Of a DNA stretch of 64,000 bases, positions 29,052 to 40,094 are shown in pieces (the first letter of the stretch is position 1; each line of letters starts with the position of its first letter). The notes beneath the pieces are model-generated. The model saw only the letters and a list, made by a program, of their open reading frames with translations. It did not search any database and was not told the DNA's origin. The translations under genes were made by a program, and so were the position numbers. The DNA is taken from contig NZ_APJI01000023.1 in the NCBI RefSeq assembly GCF_000497575.1, positions 186,001 to 250,000 of the forward strand, written 5' to 3'. The DNA comes from Afipia sp. OHSU_II-C1 (GTDB lineage: Bacteria; Pseudomonadota; Alphaproteobacteria; Rhizobiales; Xanthobacteraceae).

Positions 29052-29205
29052 CGAAAAGAAAGTGCGAAGCCACGATGGCCGTTGAAGCACTCGATCCCGG
29101 AGCACCTACGAAAGTAGGTGGGCACCATATGATCGGGTCCACGGACCCGGCCAGGGACAGTTCCCTAAAGGATCGATAAGGCCCCGGGGATATATGGCTT
29201 CTGAC
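29052..29205 (-). ncRNA. ssrS: 6S RNA
   Basis: Located between zapA and fau, the classical place for 6S RNA. In the transcript, GAAGCCA near the 5' end pairs with TGGCTTC near the 3' end, enclosing a long interrupted helix. Internal pairs include GGGTCC/GGACCC and the apical hairpin CACCTAC-TTTC-GTAGGTG. The segment CTTTAGGGAACTGTCCCTGG looks like the rhizobial 6S core. 6S RNA binds sigma70 RNA polymerase and mimics an open promoter. Ends are approximate (about 150 nt). A T-rich run (TTTCTTTT) at the 3' end may be the terminator. Confidence 0.85.
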
Positions 29206-29297
29206 GCGCGACGCAGCCTCGCACGGACAATGTAACCACGATCAGGGCACACCGCTAGTGATCCCGCTCGGGCGTGTGGACGATTGGACGGCGGGGA

Positions 29298-29681
29298 TTA
29301 ACCGATCGCGATCCCGTTGCGGGCCGGGCGATTCAGCGCCTGGGTCATCTTCTCGATGCGGTCGGACGCCGAATTCAGCGCATTGGCGACCGCTGATTGC
29401 GTTGCCCGGGCCCGGTCCGCCGCCACGACACGGACATCGCGCAGCGCGTTGAGCTCTTCCTCGAGGGCGCGGATACGCTGCCCGGCATCCACGAGTTCAT
29501 CAGCCACAGTGAGCGCAGCCATTACGGTCAGGCGTCCATCGCCGATCTCGCCGAACTTGCCGCGCAGGCTGGCGATGCGGGCTTCCAGGCTTTCCGCCAG
29601 CCGCAGCAGCCGGCTTTCCTGCCCCGCCTCGCAGGCCATCCGGTACTGGCGGCCGTTGATGGTGACGTTGATATGGCTCAT
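29298..29681 (-). CDS. zapA: ZapA, FtsZ-ring-associated protein
   Basis: A 127-residue ZapA. The N-terminal domain MSHINVTINGRQYRMACEAG is followed by LAESLEARIASLR and a C-terminal coiled coil. ZapA cross-links FtsZ protofilaments at midcell. Its start overlaps the end of the upstream DUF4164 gene by 4 bases (ATGA), so the pair is coupled. 6S RNA lies downstream. Confidence 0.92.
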   Translation of the reverse strand: MSHINVTINGRQYRMACEAGQESRLLRLAESLEARIASLRGKFGEIGDGRLTVMAALTVADELVDAGQRIRALEEELNALRDVRVVAADRARATQSAVANALNSASDRIEKMTQALNRPARNGIAIG

Positions 29682-30007
29682 GGAGCTTCTCCGGACTCGA
29701 TCACCGAACGGATGGTGTCTATGGCGACATCGAGGCGTTCCGCGATCTCGCGGTTGGTCCGCTCCAGCGCGCGCGAGCGCACCAGCGTCCCGTCGAGTTC
29801 ATTGGCCAGACGCGAGCGATCGGCGCCCAGCGCCTGGATCCGCGCGCCCAGCTCGTCGTCCGCACGGTCGAATTCCCGCCGCCGCTCAACGGCGCTTTCG
29901 AGCGCATCGAGCGCCGCCGCCAGCCGGCGGGTCGCGAGTTCGATGTCACTCGCCCCGGATGGGGCAGGTTCTGGATTGGCAAGACCGTTGGCACTGCGAT
30001 CAGTCAT
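29678..30007 (-). CDS. DUF4164 coiled-coil protein
   Basis: A 109-residue protein, mostly one long helix: ATRRLAAALDALESAVERRR and ALERTNREIAERLDVAIDTI. It matches DUF4164, found upstream of zapA in Rhizobiales. The position suggests a division-related helper, but the function is not established. The start at MTDRSANG was preferred over an ATG 20 codons upstream. Confidence 0.8.
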   Translation of the reverse strand: MTDRSANGLANPEPAPSGASDIELATRRLAAALDALESAVERRREFDRADDELGARIQALGADRSRLANELDGTLVRSRALERTNREIAERLDVAIDTIRSVIESGEAP

Positions 30008-30275
30008 CACGGAACGGACGCCCTTCGAACTCTGGCCCGGCATGAAAAGCAGCGGACCGGCAAGCATTTAGGCGGATAAATTTACGACCCGGAAGAGCCG
30101 CGCGCAACGCTGGCCGCAAGCTATGCACACAAAGCGAAAACTCCCGGCGGAAAGGCTGCAATGCCCTTGGACTCAAGGGTTTCGCGATGCTATCCACCCC
30201 CTAGAACGCTTCCCCGGCCGTGGCATTTTTGAGACATGCGGCCACTTCCCACACCGAATTTCAGGCGGACATCCC

Positions 30276-32261
30276 ATGACTGTGCGTGTCGACCCTTCCC
30301 GTATGGCCAATGCGATTCGCGCACTCGCCATGGATGCCGTGGAAAAGGCGAAATCGGGCCATCCGGGCCTGCCCATGGGTGCTGCGGACATGGCCACCGT
30401 GCTGTTCACGCAGTTCCTGAAATTCGACGCCAGCGACCCGGCATGGCCGGATCGCGACCGTTTCGTGCTCTCCGCCGGTCACGGCTCGATGCTGCTGTAT
30501 GCGCTGCTGTATCTGACCGGCAATTCGTCGATGACCATCGAGCAGATCAAGAATTTCCGCCAGCTCGGATCGATCACGCCGGGGCACCCTGAAAATTTCG
30601 TCACCCCGGGGATCGAGACCACCACCGGCCCGCTCGGACAGGGCATTGCCACCGCCGTCGGCATGGCGCTGGCGGAGCGCCACATGGCGGCCGAGTTCGG
30701 CGGCGACATCGTCGATCACCATACTTACGTGCTCGCCTCCGACGGCGACCTGATGGAAGGCATCAGCCAGGAAGCCATCGCCTTTGCCGGACATCTCAAG
30801 CTCAACAAGCTGATCGTGCTGTTCGACGACAACGGCATTTCCATCGACGGCGCGATCTCGCTGTCAGATTCCGTCGATCAGGTGAAACGCTTTGAATCGG
30901 CCGGCTGGGCCGCCGAACGCGTCGACGGCCACGATCAGAAGGCGATTGCCGACGCGCTGACGCGCGCGCAGAAGTCCGACCGTCCGACCCTGATTGCATG
31001 CAAGACCGTGATCGGCTTCGGCGCGCCCAACAAGGCGGGCTCGGAGAAGTCGCACGGCTCGCCGCTCGGCGCCGATGAAATCGCCGGCGCCCGCAAGAAC
31101 CTGAATTGGGATTCGGCGCCGTTTGAAGTCCCGCAGGACATTCTCGACGCCTGGCGCGCAGCCGGATCGCGCGGCAAGGACGCGCGCACGTCATGGACCA
31201 AGACTATCGGCACCAAGGACGCTGGCGTTCGCTCCGAGTTCGAGCGCCGCATGAAGGGCGATCTTCCTGCCAAGGCCCTTTCCGATGCGGTGGCGGCTAT
31301 GAAGGCCTCGCTCGCCGCGAGCCCGAAGGACATCGCCACCCGTACCGCCTCCGAACATGCGCTGGAAGTGCTCTGCGCCGCTGTGCCGGAAATGATCGGC
31401 GGTTCCGCCGACCTCACCGGGTCCAACAACACCCGCGTGAAGGGCATGGTCGCGATCTCCGCCAACAATTACGGCGGCCGCTACGTCAACTACGGCATCC
31501 GCGAGCACGGCATGGCCGCTGCCATGAACGGCATGGCTCTGCACGGCGGCCTGATCCCGTATTCGGGCACGTTCCTTGTGTTCTCGGACTACCTGCGCCC
31601 GGCGCTCCGCCTCGCCGCATTGATGGGCGAGCGCGTGATCCACGTTCTCACCCACGATTCGATCGGCCTCGGCGAAGACGGTCCGACGCATCAGCCGGTC
31701 GAGCATCTGGCGGCGCTGCGCGCTATCCCGAACTGTAACGTGTTCCGGCCCTGCGATACCGTCGAGACGCTGGAATGCTGGCAGCTCGCGCTGGAAGCCA
31801 AGGATCGCCCCAGCGTGCTGGCGCTGACCCGCCAGAATTTGCCGCAATTGCGTCTGGCGAACGATGCCGACAACAAGTGCGCCAATGGGGCCTATGAAAT
31901 CTCCAAGGCCGACGGCGAGGCGAAAGTCTCGATCTTCGCGTCCGGCTCTGAGGTCTCGCTGGCCGTCGAGGCACAGAAGTTGCTCGCCGCACGCGGCATT
32001 CCGACGCGGGTGGTCTCCGTGCCCTGCATGGACCTGCTGCTGGAGCTTCCCGCCGACAAGCGCGCCGCCATCATCGGCAAAGCGCCGGTGAAGGTCGCCG
32101 TCGAGGCCGCCATCCGTCAGGGCTGGGATGCGATCATCGGTTCGGACGGCATTTTCGTCGGCATGGACGGCTTCGGCGCCAGCGCCCCCTACAAGGACCT
32201 GTACCGGCATTTCGGGATCACCCCGGAAGCCGTGGCGGAGGCCGCGCAGGCCCGTCTTTAA
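30276..32261 (+). CDS. tkt: Transketolase
   Basis: A 661-residue thiamine-diphosphate enzyme moving C2 units between ketoses and aldoses in the pentose phosphate and Calvin pathways. It has [19 protein letters not shown] at the N-terminus, the TPP/Mg motif [13 protein letters not shown] and the Pyr-domain signature [17 protein letters not shown]. First of four carbon-metabolism genes in the order tkt-gap-pgk-fba. The start at [10 protein letters not shown] was chosen over upstream in-frame ATGs that carry no family similarity. Confidence 0.97.
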   Translation: MTVRVDPSRMANAIRALAMDAVEKAKSGHPGLPMGAADMATVLFTQFLKFDASDPAWPDRDRFVLSAGHGSMLLYALLYLTGNSSMTIEQIKNFRQLGSITPGHPENFVTPGIETTTGPLGQGIATAVGMALAERHMAAEFGGDIVDHHTYVLASDGDLMEGISQEAIAFAGHLKLNKLIVLFDDNGISIDGAISLSDSVDQVKRFESAGWAAERVDGHDQKAIADALTRAQKSDRPTLIACKTVIGFGAPNKAGSEKSHGSPLGADEIAGARKNLNWDSAPFEVPQDILDAWRAAGSRGKDARTSWTKTIGTKDAGVRSEFERRMKGDLPAKALSDAVAAMKASLAASPKDIATRTASEHALEVLCAAVPEMIGGSADLTGSNNTRVKGMVAISANNYGGRYVNYGIREHGMAAAMNGMALHGGLIPYSGTFLVFSDYLRPALRLAALMGERVIHVLTHDSIGLGEDGPTHQPVEHLAALRAIPNCNVFRPCDTVETLECWQLALEAKDRPSVLALTRQNLPQLRLANDADNKCANGAYEISKADGEAKVSIFASGSEVSLAVEAQKLLAARGIPTRVVSVPCMDLLLELPADKRAAIIGKAPVKVAVEAAIRQGWDAIIGSDGIFVGMDGFGASAPYKDLYRHFGITPEAVAEAAQARL

Positions 32262-32452
32262 CCGCATTTCCGTGCGAGCCGGGACCGGTTCGCATGGCAA
32301 GAATGCGCGAAATGAGGGCCCGGAGCCGGATGGCTCCCGGCGCGATAACCTTGGCCCAAGTTTGGGGATTCAAGTGATTGCATCAAACCGTCATTCGGGG
32401 CAAAAACCGCCTCGAAAATCGTCATTTCCGAACCGTTGAGGAGAACTTGAGA

Positions 32453-33460
<1,008 letters not shown>

Positions 33461-33467
33461 AAAACAA

Positions 33468-33560
33468 CATCATCCCGAGGCGCGAGTCGCGCGCCTCGCA
33501 GGATGACATCGAACAAACTTCCACCCTTCGAGGCTCGCATCGACGACGCTCGTACCCCAG
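33468..33560. repeat. Dispersed palindromic repeat, family B, copy 1
   Basis: Between gap and pgk. It contains CATCCCGAGGCGCGAGTCGC with downstream CTCGCAGGATGAC (one hairpin), then CACCCTTCGAGGC ... CCCCAGGGTGG (a second hairpin). The same two-hairpin unit, in changed order, occurs at 35925-36030. Confidence 0.7.
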
Positions 33561-33590
33561 GGTGGCGACGGGGAAGAACGCAAGATCGCA

Positions 33591-34784
33591 ATGTCCGGAT
33601 TCCGCACCCTCGATGATGTCGACGTGAAGGGAAAGCGCGTGCTGCTGCGCGTGGATCTCAACGTGCCGATGGACAACGGACGCGTGTCCGACACCACGCG
33701 TCTGCAACGCATCGCCAAGACCATCATCGAACTGTCGGAAGCCGGCGGCAAAGTCATTATCCTTGCGCATTTCGGCCGACCGAAGGGACCGGACCCGAAG
33801 GACTCGCTGAAGCCGGTCGCCGCCGCGCTGGGTTACGTGGTGAAGCACCATGTCGAGTTCGCGCCCGACTGCGTCGGCCCGATCGCCGAACAGGCCGTCG
33901 CGGGCCTGAAGAACGGCGAGATCCTTTGTCTCGAGAACACCCGTTTTCATCCCGGTGAAGAGAAGAACGATCCGGCCTTTGTCGCGCAGCTCGCCAAGCT
34001 CGGCGACATCTGGGTCAACGACGCTTTCTCGTGCGCGCATCGCGCCCACGCCTCGACCGAAGGCCTTGGCCGCGTGCTGCCGGCCTATGCCGGCCGCACC
34101 ATGGAAGCCGAACTCGACGCGCTCGGCAAAGCGCTGGAACAGCCGGTCCATCCGGTGATCGCCATTGTCGGCGGCTCGAAGGTTTCGACCAAGATCGATC
34201 TTCTGGAGAACCTCGTTAGCAAGGTCGATGCGCTGGTGATCGGCGGCGGCATGGCCAACACCTTCCTGCATGCGCAGGGAGTCGATGTCGGCAAGTCGCT
34301 CTGCGAAAAGGATCTCGCCACCACCGCGCTGCGCATTCTCGTGAAGGCGAATTCCACCAACTGCGCGATCATCCTGCCGGTCGATGCGGTGGTTGCTGAA
34401 AAGTTCGAAGCCAACGCGCCATCGCATGCCTACGGCCTCGATGCGATCCCGGCCAACGGCATGATCCTCGATGTCGGCCCGCAGTCGATCAGGCGGATCG
34501 ATGCCGCGATCGACGACGCCGCGACGCTGGTGTGGAACGGGCCGCTCGGCGCGTTTGAGATGTCGCCGTTCGACCGCGGCACGGTTCAGGCCGCCAAATA
34601 TGCGGCCGCACGCACCAAGGCCGGCAAGCTGGTGTCCGTCGCCGGCGGCGGCGACACCGTTGCGGCGTTGAACCACGCTGGCGTGGGCTCGGATTTCACC
34701 TACGTTTCGACCGCCGGCGGCGCCTTTCTGGAGTGGATGGAAGGGAAACCTTTGCCCGGCGTAGAGGTTCTTAGAGTACGCTAG
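33591..34784 (+). CDS. pgk: Phosphoglycerate kinase
   Basis: A 397-residue monomeric kinase. It has [12 protein letters not shown] near the N-terminus, LAHFGRPKG, a substrate loop with [13 protein letters not shown], and the nucleotide-binding [15 protein letters not shown]. It converts 1,3-bisphosphoglycerate and ADP to 3-phosphoglycerate and ATP. It lies 130 bases after gap, with a repeat between. Confidence 0.98.
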   Translation: MSGFRTLDDVDVKGKRVLLRVDLNVPMDNGRVSDTTRLQRIAKTIIELSEAGGKVIILAHFGRPKGPDPKDSLKPVAAALGYVVKHHVEFAPDCVGPIAEQAVAGLKNGEILCLENTRFHPGEEKNDPAFVAQLAKLGDIWVNDAFSCAHRAHASTEGLGRVLPAYAGRTMEAELDALGKALEQPVHPVIAIVGGSKVSTKIDLLENLVSKVDALVIGGGMANTFLHAQGVDVGKSLCEKDLATTALRILVKANSTNCAIILPVDAVVAEKFEANAPSHAYGLDAIPANGMILDVGPQSIRRIDAAIDDAATLVWNGPLGAFEMSPFDRGTVQAAKYAAARTKAGKLVSVAGGGDTVAALNHAGVGSDFTYVSTAGGAFLEWMEGKPLPGVEVLRVR

Positions 34785-34843
34785 ATTTTTTAAATGGATC
34801 GGGCGCCCTTGGCGCTGGCCAAGATCACGGAGAACAAGCACAC

Positions 34844-35911
34844 ATGGCTCGCATCACGTTGCGTCAATTGCTGGATCATGCTGCTGAGAACAACTACGGC
34901 GTGCCGGCATTCAACATCAACAACATGGAGCAGGCGCTGGCGATCATGGAAGCCGCCAACTCCGTCGATGCGCCGGTCATCATCCAGGCCTCGCGCGGCG
35001 CGCGCTCCTACGCCAACGACGTGATGCTCAAGCACATGATGGACGCGGTGACGGAAATCTATCCGCACATTCCCGTCTGCGTGCATCTCGATCACGGCAA
35101 CGAACCCGCCACCTGCATGACCGCGATCCAGGCCGGTTTCACTTCGGTGATGATGGATGGCTCGCTGAAGGCCGACGGCAAAACGCCGGCCGACTGGGAT
35201 TACAATGTCGGCGTCACCAAGACGGTGACAACGATGGCGCATCTCGGCGGCATTTCGGTGGAAGGCGAACTCGGCGTGCTCGGCTCGCTGGAAAGCGGCG
35301 AAGGCGAGAAGGAGGATGGCCACGGTTTCGAAGGCAAGCTGTCGCACGACCAGTTGCTGACCAATCCCGATGAAGCCGTGAAGTTCGTCAAGGAAACCCA
35401 GGTCGACGCGCTGGCGATTGCGATGGGCACCTCGCACGGCGCCTACAAATTCACCCGCAAGCCGGACGGCGACATCCTTGCGATGAACGTGATCGAGGAA
35501 ATCCACCGCAAGCTGCCGAACACGCATCTTGTGATGCACGGCTCGTCGTCGGTGCCGCAGGACCTGCAGGACATCATCAACAAGTTCGGCGGCCAGATGA
35601 AGCCGACCTGGGGCGTTCCGGTTTCGGAAATCCAGCGCGGCATCAAGAACGGCGTGCGCAAGATCAACATCGACACCGACAACCGCATGGCGATGACCGG
35701 CCAGATCCGCAAGATCCTGAGCGAGCACCCGAGCGAGTTCGATCCGCGCAAGTATCTGAAGCCCGCGATGGAAGCTATGACCAAGCTCTGCAAGCAGCGC
35801 CTGGAAGAGTTCAACACCGCGGGGCAGGCCAGCAAGATCAAGAAGGTTCTGACCACCGCCCAGATGGCGCAGCGCTACGCCAAGGGCGAACTCAACCCGA
35901 AGATCGCCTGA
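34844..35911 (+). CDS. fba: Fructose-bisphosphate aldolase, class II
   Basis: A 355-residue zinc aldolase of the Calvin-cycle subtype. It has [19 protein letters not shown], the zinc/substrate motif [27 protein letters not shown] and [10 protein letters not shown]. It starts 60 bases after pgk. The set tkt-gap-pgk-fba resembles the non-regulatory part of a cbb operon, but no rubisco or phosphoribulokinase gene is in the window. Confidence 0.96.
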   Translation: MARITLRQLLDHAAENNYGVPAFNINNMEQALAIMEAANSVDAPVIIQASRGARSYANDVMLKHMMDAVTEIYPHIPVCVHLDHGNEPATCMTAIQAGFTSVMMDGSLKADGKTPADWDYNVGVTKTVTTMAHLGGISVEGELGVLGSLESGEGEKEDGHGFEGKLSHDQLLTNPDEAVKFVKETQVDALAIAMGTSHGAYKFTRKPDGDILAMNVIEEIHRKLPNTHLVMHGSSSVPQDLQDIINKFGGQMKPTWGVPVSEIQRGIKNGVRKINIDTDNRMAMTGQIRKILSEHPSEFDPRKYLKPAMEAMTKLCKQRLEEFNTAGQASKIKKVLTTAQMAQRYAKGELNPKIA

Positions 35912-35924
35912 CGTAAGCATATCA

Positions 35925-36030
35925 CCCTTCGAGGCCGTCGCGATACGACGGCACTTCAGGGTGACGGTTTTGAGTAAGACGTCATCCCGAGATACGAGCC
36001 GCTCTTGCGGCGAGCCTCGAAGGATGGCCT
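35925..36030. repeat. Dispersed palindromic repeat, family B, copy 2
   Basis: After fba. One hairpin is CACCCTTCGAGGC ... CTTCAGGGTGA. The other starts CATCCCGAGATACGAG and ends CTCGAAGGATGG. It pairs with copy 1 at 33468-33560 and probably acts as a transcript end or stabiliser. Confidence 0.7.
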
Positions 36031-36110
36031 GCTACTGAAATGATTTTGAAACAGCGGGACATGGTCCCGCCCCTTTTTTGGCCGCAGTCCGGGGGCATCA
36101 CACCGCCATC

Positions 36111-36791
36111 ATGGCCACCAAACCTCCCCCGCCGCGCCCCGCGCCTCGTCTCTATCTCGCAACGCCGGTTGTCGCCGACCCGGCCCGGCTTGTCGCCGAA
36201 CTGCCGGCGTTGATTGCGGCGGCGGATGTCGCCGCCCTCCTGCTGCGGCTAGCGCCCGGCGACGAGCGCAGCATCATTCAGCGCGCCAAAGTGCTGGCGC
36301 CTGTGGTCCAGAACGCCGGCGCGGCCCTGCTGATCGATCAGCATTTCGGACAGGTGGCGCGCTCCGGCGCGGACGGCGCGAACGTCAGCGGTATCGAGGC
36401 AATGCAGGAGGCAATGCCGAGCCTGAAGCCCGACCGCATTCTCGGGGTCGGCGGGCTCATCACGCGGCACGATGCCATGGTCGCCGGTGAAGCCGGCGCG
36501 GATTACGTGCTGTTCGGCGAGCCGGATTCAAACGGCGAACGACCTTCGGCGGACGCGATCTGCGAACGGCTGGACTGGTGGGCCGAACTGTTCGAGCCTC
36601 CATGCGTGGGCTTTGCCGCGACTCTGGAAGAGGCGCAGATGTTCGCAGCGGCCGGCGCGGATTTCGTCCTGGTCGGCGATATCATCTGGCAGGATGCGCG
36701 CGGCGCACAGGCTGCTCTGGCCGAGGCCAGTCAGGCCATCGCGCGAGGCTTTAAATCGTCGCTCGCACACTCCACCGTCGCAGGAGAATAA
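36111..36791 (+). CDS. Thiamine-phosphate-synthase-like (ThiE superfamily) protein
   Basis: A 226-residue TIM-barrel-like protein. It has PRLYLATPVVADPARL, GAALLIDQHFGQVARSGADGANVSG, LGVGGLITRHDAMVAGEAGADYVLFGEP and AAAGADFVLVGDIIW. The ordering matches ThiE, but the usual pyrophosphate- and HMP-PP-binding signatures (for example the GPxFxTxTK segment) are absent. It may not make thiamine phosphate. It follows the fba gene, and a Sel1 protein gene begins 6 bases after its stop. Confidence 0.65.
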   Translation: MATKPPPPRPAPRLYLATPVVADPARLVAELPALIAAADVAALLLRLAPGDERSIIQRAKVLAPVVQNAGAALLIDQHFGQVARSGADGANVSGIEAMQEAMPSLKPDRILGVGGLITRHDAMVAGEAGADYVLFGEPDSNGERPSADAICERLDWWAELFEPPCVGFAATLEEAQMFAAAGADFVLVGDIIWQDARGAQAALAEASQAIARGFKSSLAHSTVAGE

Positions 36792-36797
36792 GCCGCG

Positions 36798-37916
36798 ATG
36801 ACCGCGCCTCGCCGTGCCACACCATTCGCAGCCGCTCATGCAAGACTGCTTGCATCGGTTGCTGCCGGTGTTGTGGCGCTCTCGGCACATGCTCTGGCGC
36901 AGGGGGGCCCAAATCCCTTTCCGGAGCCGATCAAACCGGAAGCGGCACGGCCTGCGCCAAGATCCACCGCTCCCAAGGCAGCTCCGCCGAAAGCGGCCGT
37001 ACCCAAAGCCGACACGCAGAAACAGAAGAAGAGCGCGCCAGAAAAGGCTGCTGCACCTGCGCCCGCCGCTCCCGACAATCCAAACGCCGATCTCGCTTAC
37101 GGCGCCTACCAGTCGGGCCTGTATCGCACCGCTTTCAATCTTGCACTGAAGCGCGCGCAGGAAACCGGCGATCCGAAATCCATGACGCTGCTGGGTGAGC
37201 TTTATTCCAATGCGCTCGGCATCAAGCGCGACGACGCCAAGGCAGCGGAATGGTACAAGCAGGCCGCCGATCGCGGCGACCGCGAAGCCATGTTCGCGCT
37301 CGGCATGATGAAGATCGCCGGACGCGACGGTCCTGCCAACCGCAACGAAGGCGCGAGGCTCCTGGCATCGTCCGCCAAGCTCGGCAAGGCCGCGGCCGCC
37401 TACAATCTCGGGCTGCTCTATCTCGAAGGGCAGGTCTTCCCGCAGGACATCAAGCGCGCCGCCGAACTGTTTCTTCAGGCCGCCAATGCCGGCAATCCCG
37501 AGGCGCAGTACGCCCTCGCGACTTTCTACAAGGAAGGCCGCGGCGTGGAGAAGAATCTCACAGAGGCCGCGCGCTGGATGCGCGCCGCCGCGCAGGCTGA
37601 CAATCTCGATGCCGAGGTCGAATATGCCATCGCACTTTACAACGGCACCGGCACGCCCAAGGATGTGCCCACCGCGATCGCGCTGCTGACCAGGGCGGCG
37701 CGGCAGAACAGTCCGATCGCGCAAAACCGCCTGGCGCGCATTCTGGTCGACGGTCTCGGCGCTCCCGTCGACAAGATCCATGGCTTCAAGTGGCATCTGA
37801 TCGCGAAGACCGCCGGGAACGGCGATCCCGACCTCGATGCCAAATTTGCGCAGTTATCTCCGATAGAAAAAGCAAAATCCGAAGACCTCGCCAAGAAATG
37901 GTTCGGCACGAAATGA
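36798..37916 (+). CDS. Sel1-repeat (TPR-like) secreted protein
   Basis: A 372-residue protein. It has an N-terminal signal or anchor segment (ASVAAGVVALSAHALAQ), an Ala/Pro/Lys-rich linker, and about six Sel1-type repeats such as LLGELYSNALGIKRDDAKAA and YNLGLLYLEGQVFPQDI. Sel1 repeats mediate protein contacts. The target is unknown. Probably co-transcribed with the ThiE-like gene. Confidence 0.85.
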   Translation: MTAPRRATPFAAAHARLLASVAAGVVALSAHALAQGGPNPFPEPIKPEAARPAPRSTAPKAAPPKAAVPKADTQKQKKSAPEKAAAPAPAAPDNPNADLAYGAYQSGLYRTAFNLALKRAQETGDPKSMTLLGELYSNALGIKRDDAKAAEWYKQAADRGDREAMFALGMMKIAGRDGPANRNEGARLLASSAKLGKAAAAYNLGLLYLEGQVFPQDIKRAAELFLQAANAGNPEAQYALATFYKEGRGVEKNLTEAARWMRAAAQADNLDAEVEYAIALYNGTGTPKDVPTAIALLTRAARQNSPIAQNRLARILVDGLGAPVDKIHGFKWHLIAKTAGNGDPDLDAKFAQLSPIEKAKSEDLAKKWFGTK

Positions 37917-37999
37917 GCAATAACCACCGCCATTACTCTTGACGCGCCAGCGCTTATCCCGCAACACCAGCCCCACACTTCATCCAGCAAGCCGAGACA

Positions 38000-38791
38000 A
38001 TGCTTCATTCAGCGCTCATCAACGTCATGGTCAAGGCCGCGCGCCGCGCCGGCCGCAGCCTCAAGCGCGATCTCGGCGAGATCGAAAACCTTCAGGTGTC
38101 GCTGAAGGGGCCGGCCAACTTCGTGTCGCTTGCCGACAAGCGCGCCGAGCAGATGCTCTACGAAGATCTCACCAAGGCGCGTCCGGGCTACGGCTTTCTC
38201 GGCGAGGAAGGCGGCACGCGCGAGGGCACCGACAAGTCGAACACATGGATCGTGGATCCGCTCGACGGCACCACCAACTTCCTTCACGGCATTCCGCAGT
38301 TCGCGATCTCGATCGGATTACAGCGCGACGGCGTGATCATCGCGGGGGTGATCTACAATCCCGCCAATGACGAACTTTACATTGCCGAACGCGGCAAGGG
38401 CGCATTCCTGAACGAGCAGCGCCTGCGCGTCGCCGGCCGCAAACAACTCAGCGAATGCGTAGTCGCCTGCGGCCTGCCGCACATCGGACGCGGCGATCAC
38501 GAACTCTCCCGCCGCGAGATGGCGGAAATGCAGAATCGCGTCGCAGGCCTGCGCCGCTTCGGCGCGGCCTCCCTCGATCTTGCGTTCGTCGCGGCTGGCC
38601 GCCTCGACGGCTACTGGGAGCGCAATCTTCAGCCGTGGGATATTGCGGCAGGATTGATCATGGTGCGCGAAGCCGGCGGTGTCGTCAGCGGCATCGAGGG
38701 CGGCGACACCGCAATGGCCACCGGTCATGTCGTCTGCGGCAACGAGACGATCCAGCGCGAGCTCGTTAAGATTCTGAAACCGCTGGGCTGA
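38000..38791 (+). CDS. suhB: Inositol monophosphatase family protein (SuhB-like)
   Basis: A 263-residue Mg-dependent phosphatase. It has the motifs FLGEEGG (metal-binding Glu), WIVDPLDGTTNFLHG (the paired Asp motif) and LQPWDIAAGLIMVREAGG. It dephosphorylates inositol or related sugar phosphates. The bacterial SuhB form also touches RNA polymerase. The start at 38000 is used. A second ATG 9 codons on is possible. Confidence 0.92.
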   Translation: MLHSALINVMVKAARRAGRSLKRDLGEIENLQVSLKGPANFVSLADKRAEQMLYEDLTKARPGYGFLGEEGGTREGTDKSNTWIVDPLDGTTNFLHGIPQFAISIGLQRDGVIIAGVIYNPANDELYIAERGKGAFLNEQRLRVAGRKQLSECVVACGLPHIGRGDHELSRREMAEMQNRVAGLRRFGAASLDLAFVAAGRLDGYWERNLQPWDIAAGLIMVREAGGVVSGIEGGDTAMATGHVVCGNETIQRELVKILKPLG

Positions 38792-38807
38792 GCGGAAGAA
38801 TAATCGA

Positions 38808-38850
38808 CCGCCATTGCGATCACGGCAAAGCAATCCACCTTTCGAGCATG
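38808..38850. repeat. Decayed piece of repeat family A
   Basis: CCGCCATTGCGA and AAAGCAATCCACCTTT match the left half of the family-A element at 3657. The right half has decayed. No gene is seen in 38792-39085. Confidence 0.55.
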
Positions 38851-39085
38851 GCTTCCCTACATCGTTTCGTTTCGCTCCGCGCCATCACGCGGAGGAGGAG
38901 ACGCACGCAACCCACCCTGAGTTACCGGTGGGCCGGCTTCATGCATTCACCGACAAGATCGAAGCCGTTGTCACGGCCGATGGTTCCGTAGCTGGGGTCA
39001 AATCGGCGATGGTGTCTTTTTTCCCGCCCCCGCTGTGCCATATTGATGCCCGACACGTTCCACGGACAAGGATTGAAGATCCGCC

Positions 39086-40081
39086 ATGGCAAAAGCTCCC
39101 GCTTCCAGCACCGCAGCCGACATCAGTGTCACAAAACTGTCGACACCGCGCATCTTCCTGGTCCGGATGCTGGTGTTCCTCGTTCTGTGCAGCCTGTTGC
39201 TTGTGGTGCTCTACAAGCAGATCTGGGTGGCGTTTCTCGCCAATCCCGGCCTTAACGCACTGATCGTCGGCGTTCTGGCCATCGGCATCATCCTGGCCTT
39301 CCGGCAAGTGATCCGGCTCTATCCTGAAATCTCGTGGGTCAACAGCTTCCGTATTTCCGATCCCGGCCTTGCGGTCGACCGCCGTCCCACACTGCTGGCG
39401 CCGATGGCCGCCATGCTCAGTCACCGCACCGGCGGGCGCATGAGCATTTCGCAGCAGACCATGCGCCATATGCTGGATTCGATCGCGACCCGGCTCGATG
39501 AAGCGCGCGACCTGTCGCGCTACATGACGGGGCTTCTGGTGTTTCTCGGCCTGCTCGGCACGTTCTGGGGCCTGATCGAAACCGTCGGTTCGGTCGGCAA
39601 GGTGATCGAGGGCCTGAAAGTCGGCGGCGATGCCGGCTCGGTGTTCGACACGCTGAAGGAAGGCCTCGCCGCTCCGCTCGGCGGAATGGGCATTTCGTTC
39701 TCGTCCTCGCTGTTCGGCCTTGCCGGGTCGCTGATCCTCGGTTTTCTCGATCTGCAATCGAGCCAGGCGCAGAACCGTTTCTACACCGACCTCGAAGACT
39801 GGATGGCCGAGACCGTACAGGAGTATGCCGGCGACGGTCATGCGACGAACGGAGATCTCAATCCCGCCCTCGACCGGCTGCGAACGGCAGTCGAGGAGAT
39901 GGGATCGAACCGCGCTTCTACCACGGCGATGGCCAATCTCGCCGAAGCGATCCAGGGCCTCGTGCATCACATGCGCACCGAACAACAATTGATCCGCGAA
40001 TGGGCCGACGGCCAGGGCGAACAGAACAAGGAAATCAAGGCGCTGCTGGAGCGCCTCGCGCGGCAGCCCGAGACCAACTGA
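39086..40081 (+). CDS. MotA/TolQ/ExbB proton-channel family protein
   Basis: A 331-residue membrane protein. Helices at about 24-45 and 58-74 are followed by a MotA_ExbB domain with YMTGLLVFLGLLGTFWGLIE and PLGGMGISFSSSLFGLAGSL, and a coiled C-terminus. It pairs with the OmpA-type gene 14 bases downstream, like MotA-MotB stators. No flagellar genes are near. The pair probably does envelope work driven by protons, but its role is not established here. Confidence 0.85.
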   Translation: MAKAPASSTAADISVTKLSTPRIFLVRMLVFLVLCSLLLVVLYKQIWVAFLANPGLNALIVGVLAIGIILAFRQVIRLYPEISWVNSFRISDPGLAVDRRPTLLAPMAAMLSHRTGGRMSISQQTMRHMLDSIATRLDEARDLSRYMTGLLVFLGLLGTFWGLIETVGSVGKVIEGLKVGGDAGSVFDTLKEGLAAPLGGMGISFSSSLFGLAGSLILGFLDLQSSQAQNRFYTDLEDWMAETVQEYAGDGHATNGDLNPALDRLRTAVEEMGSNRASTTAMANLAEAIQGLVHHMRTEQQLIREWADGQGEQNKEIKALLERLARQPETN

Positions 40082-40094
40082 ACGGAGACAGCCT

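Noticed and set aside
31191-32300. Long minus-strand frame opposite tkt
   Set aside because: A shadow of a highly GC-rich coding gene. Its translation resembles no family.
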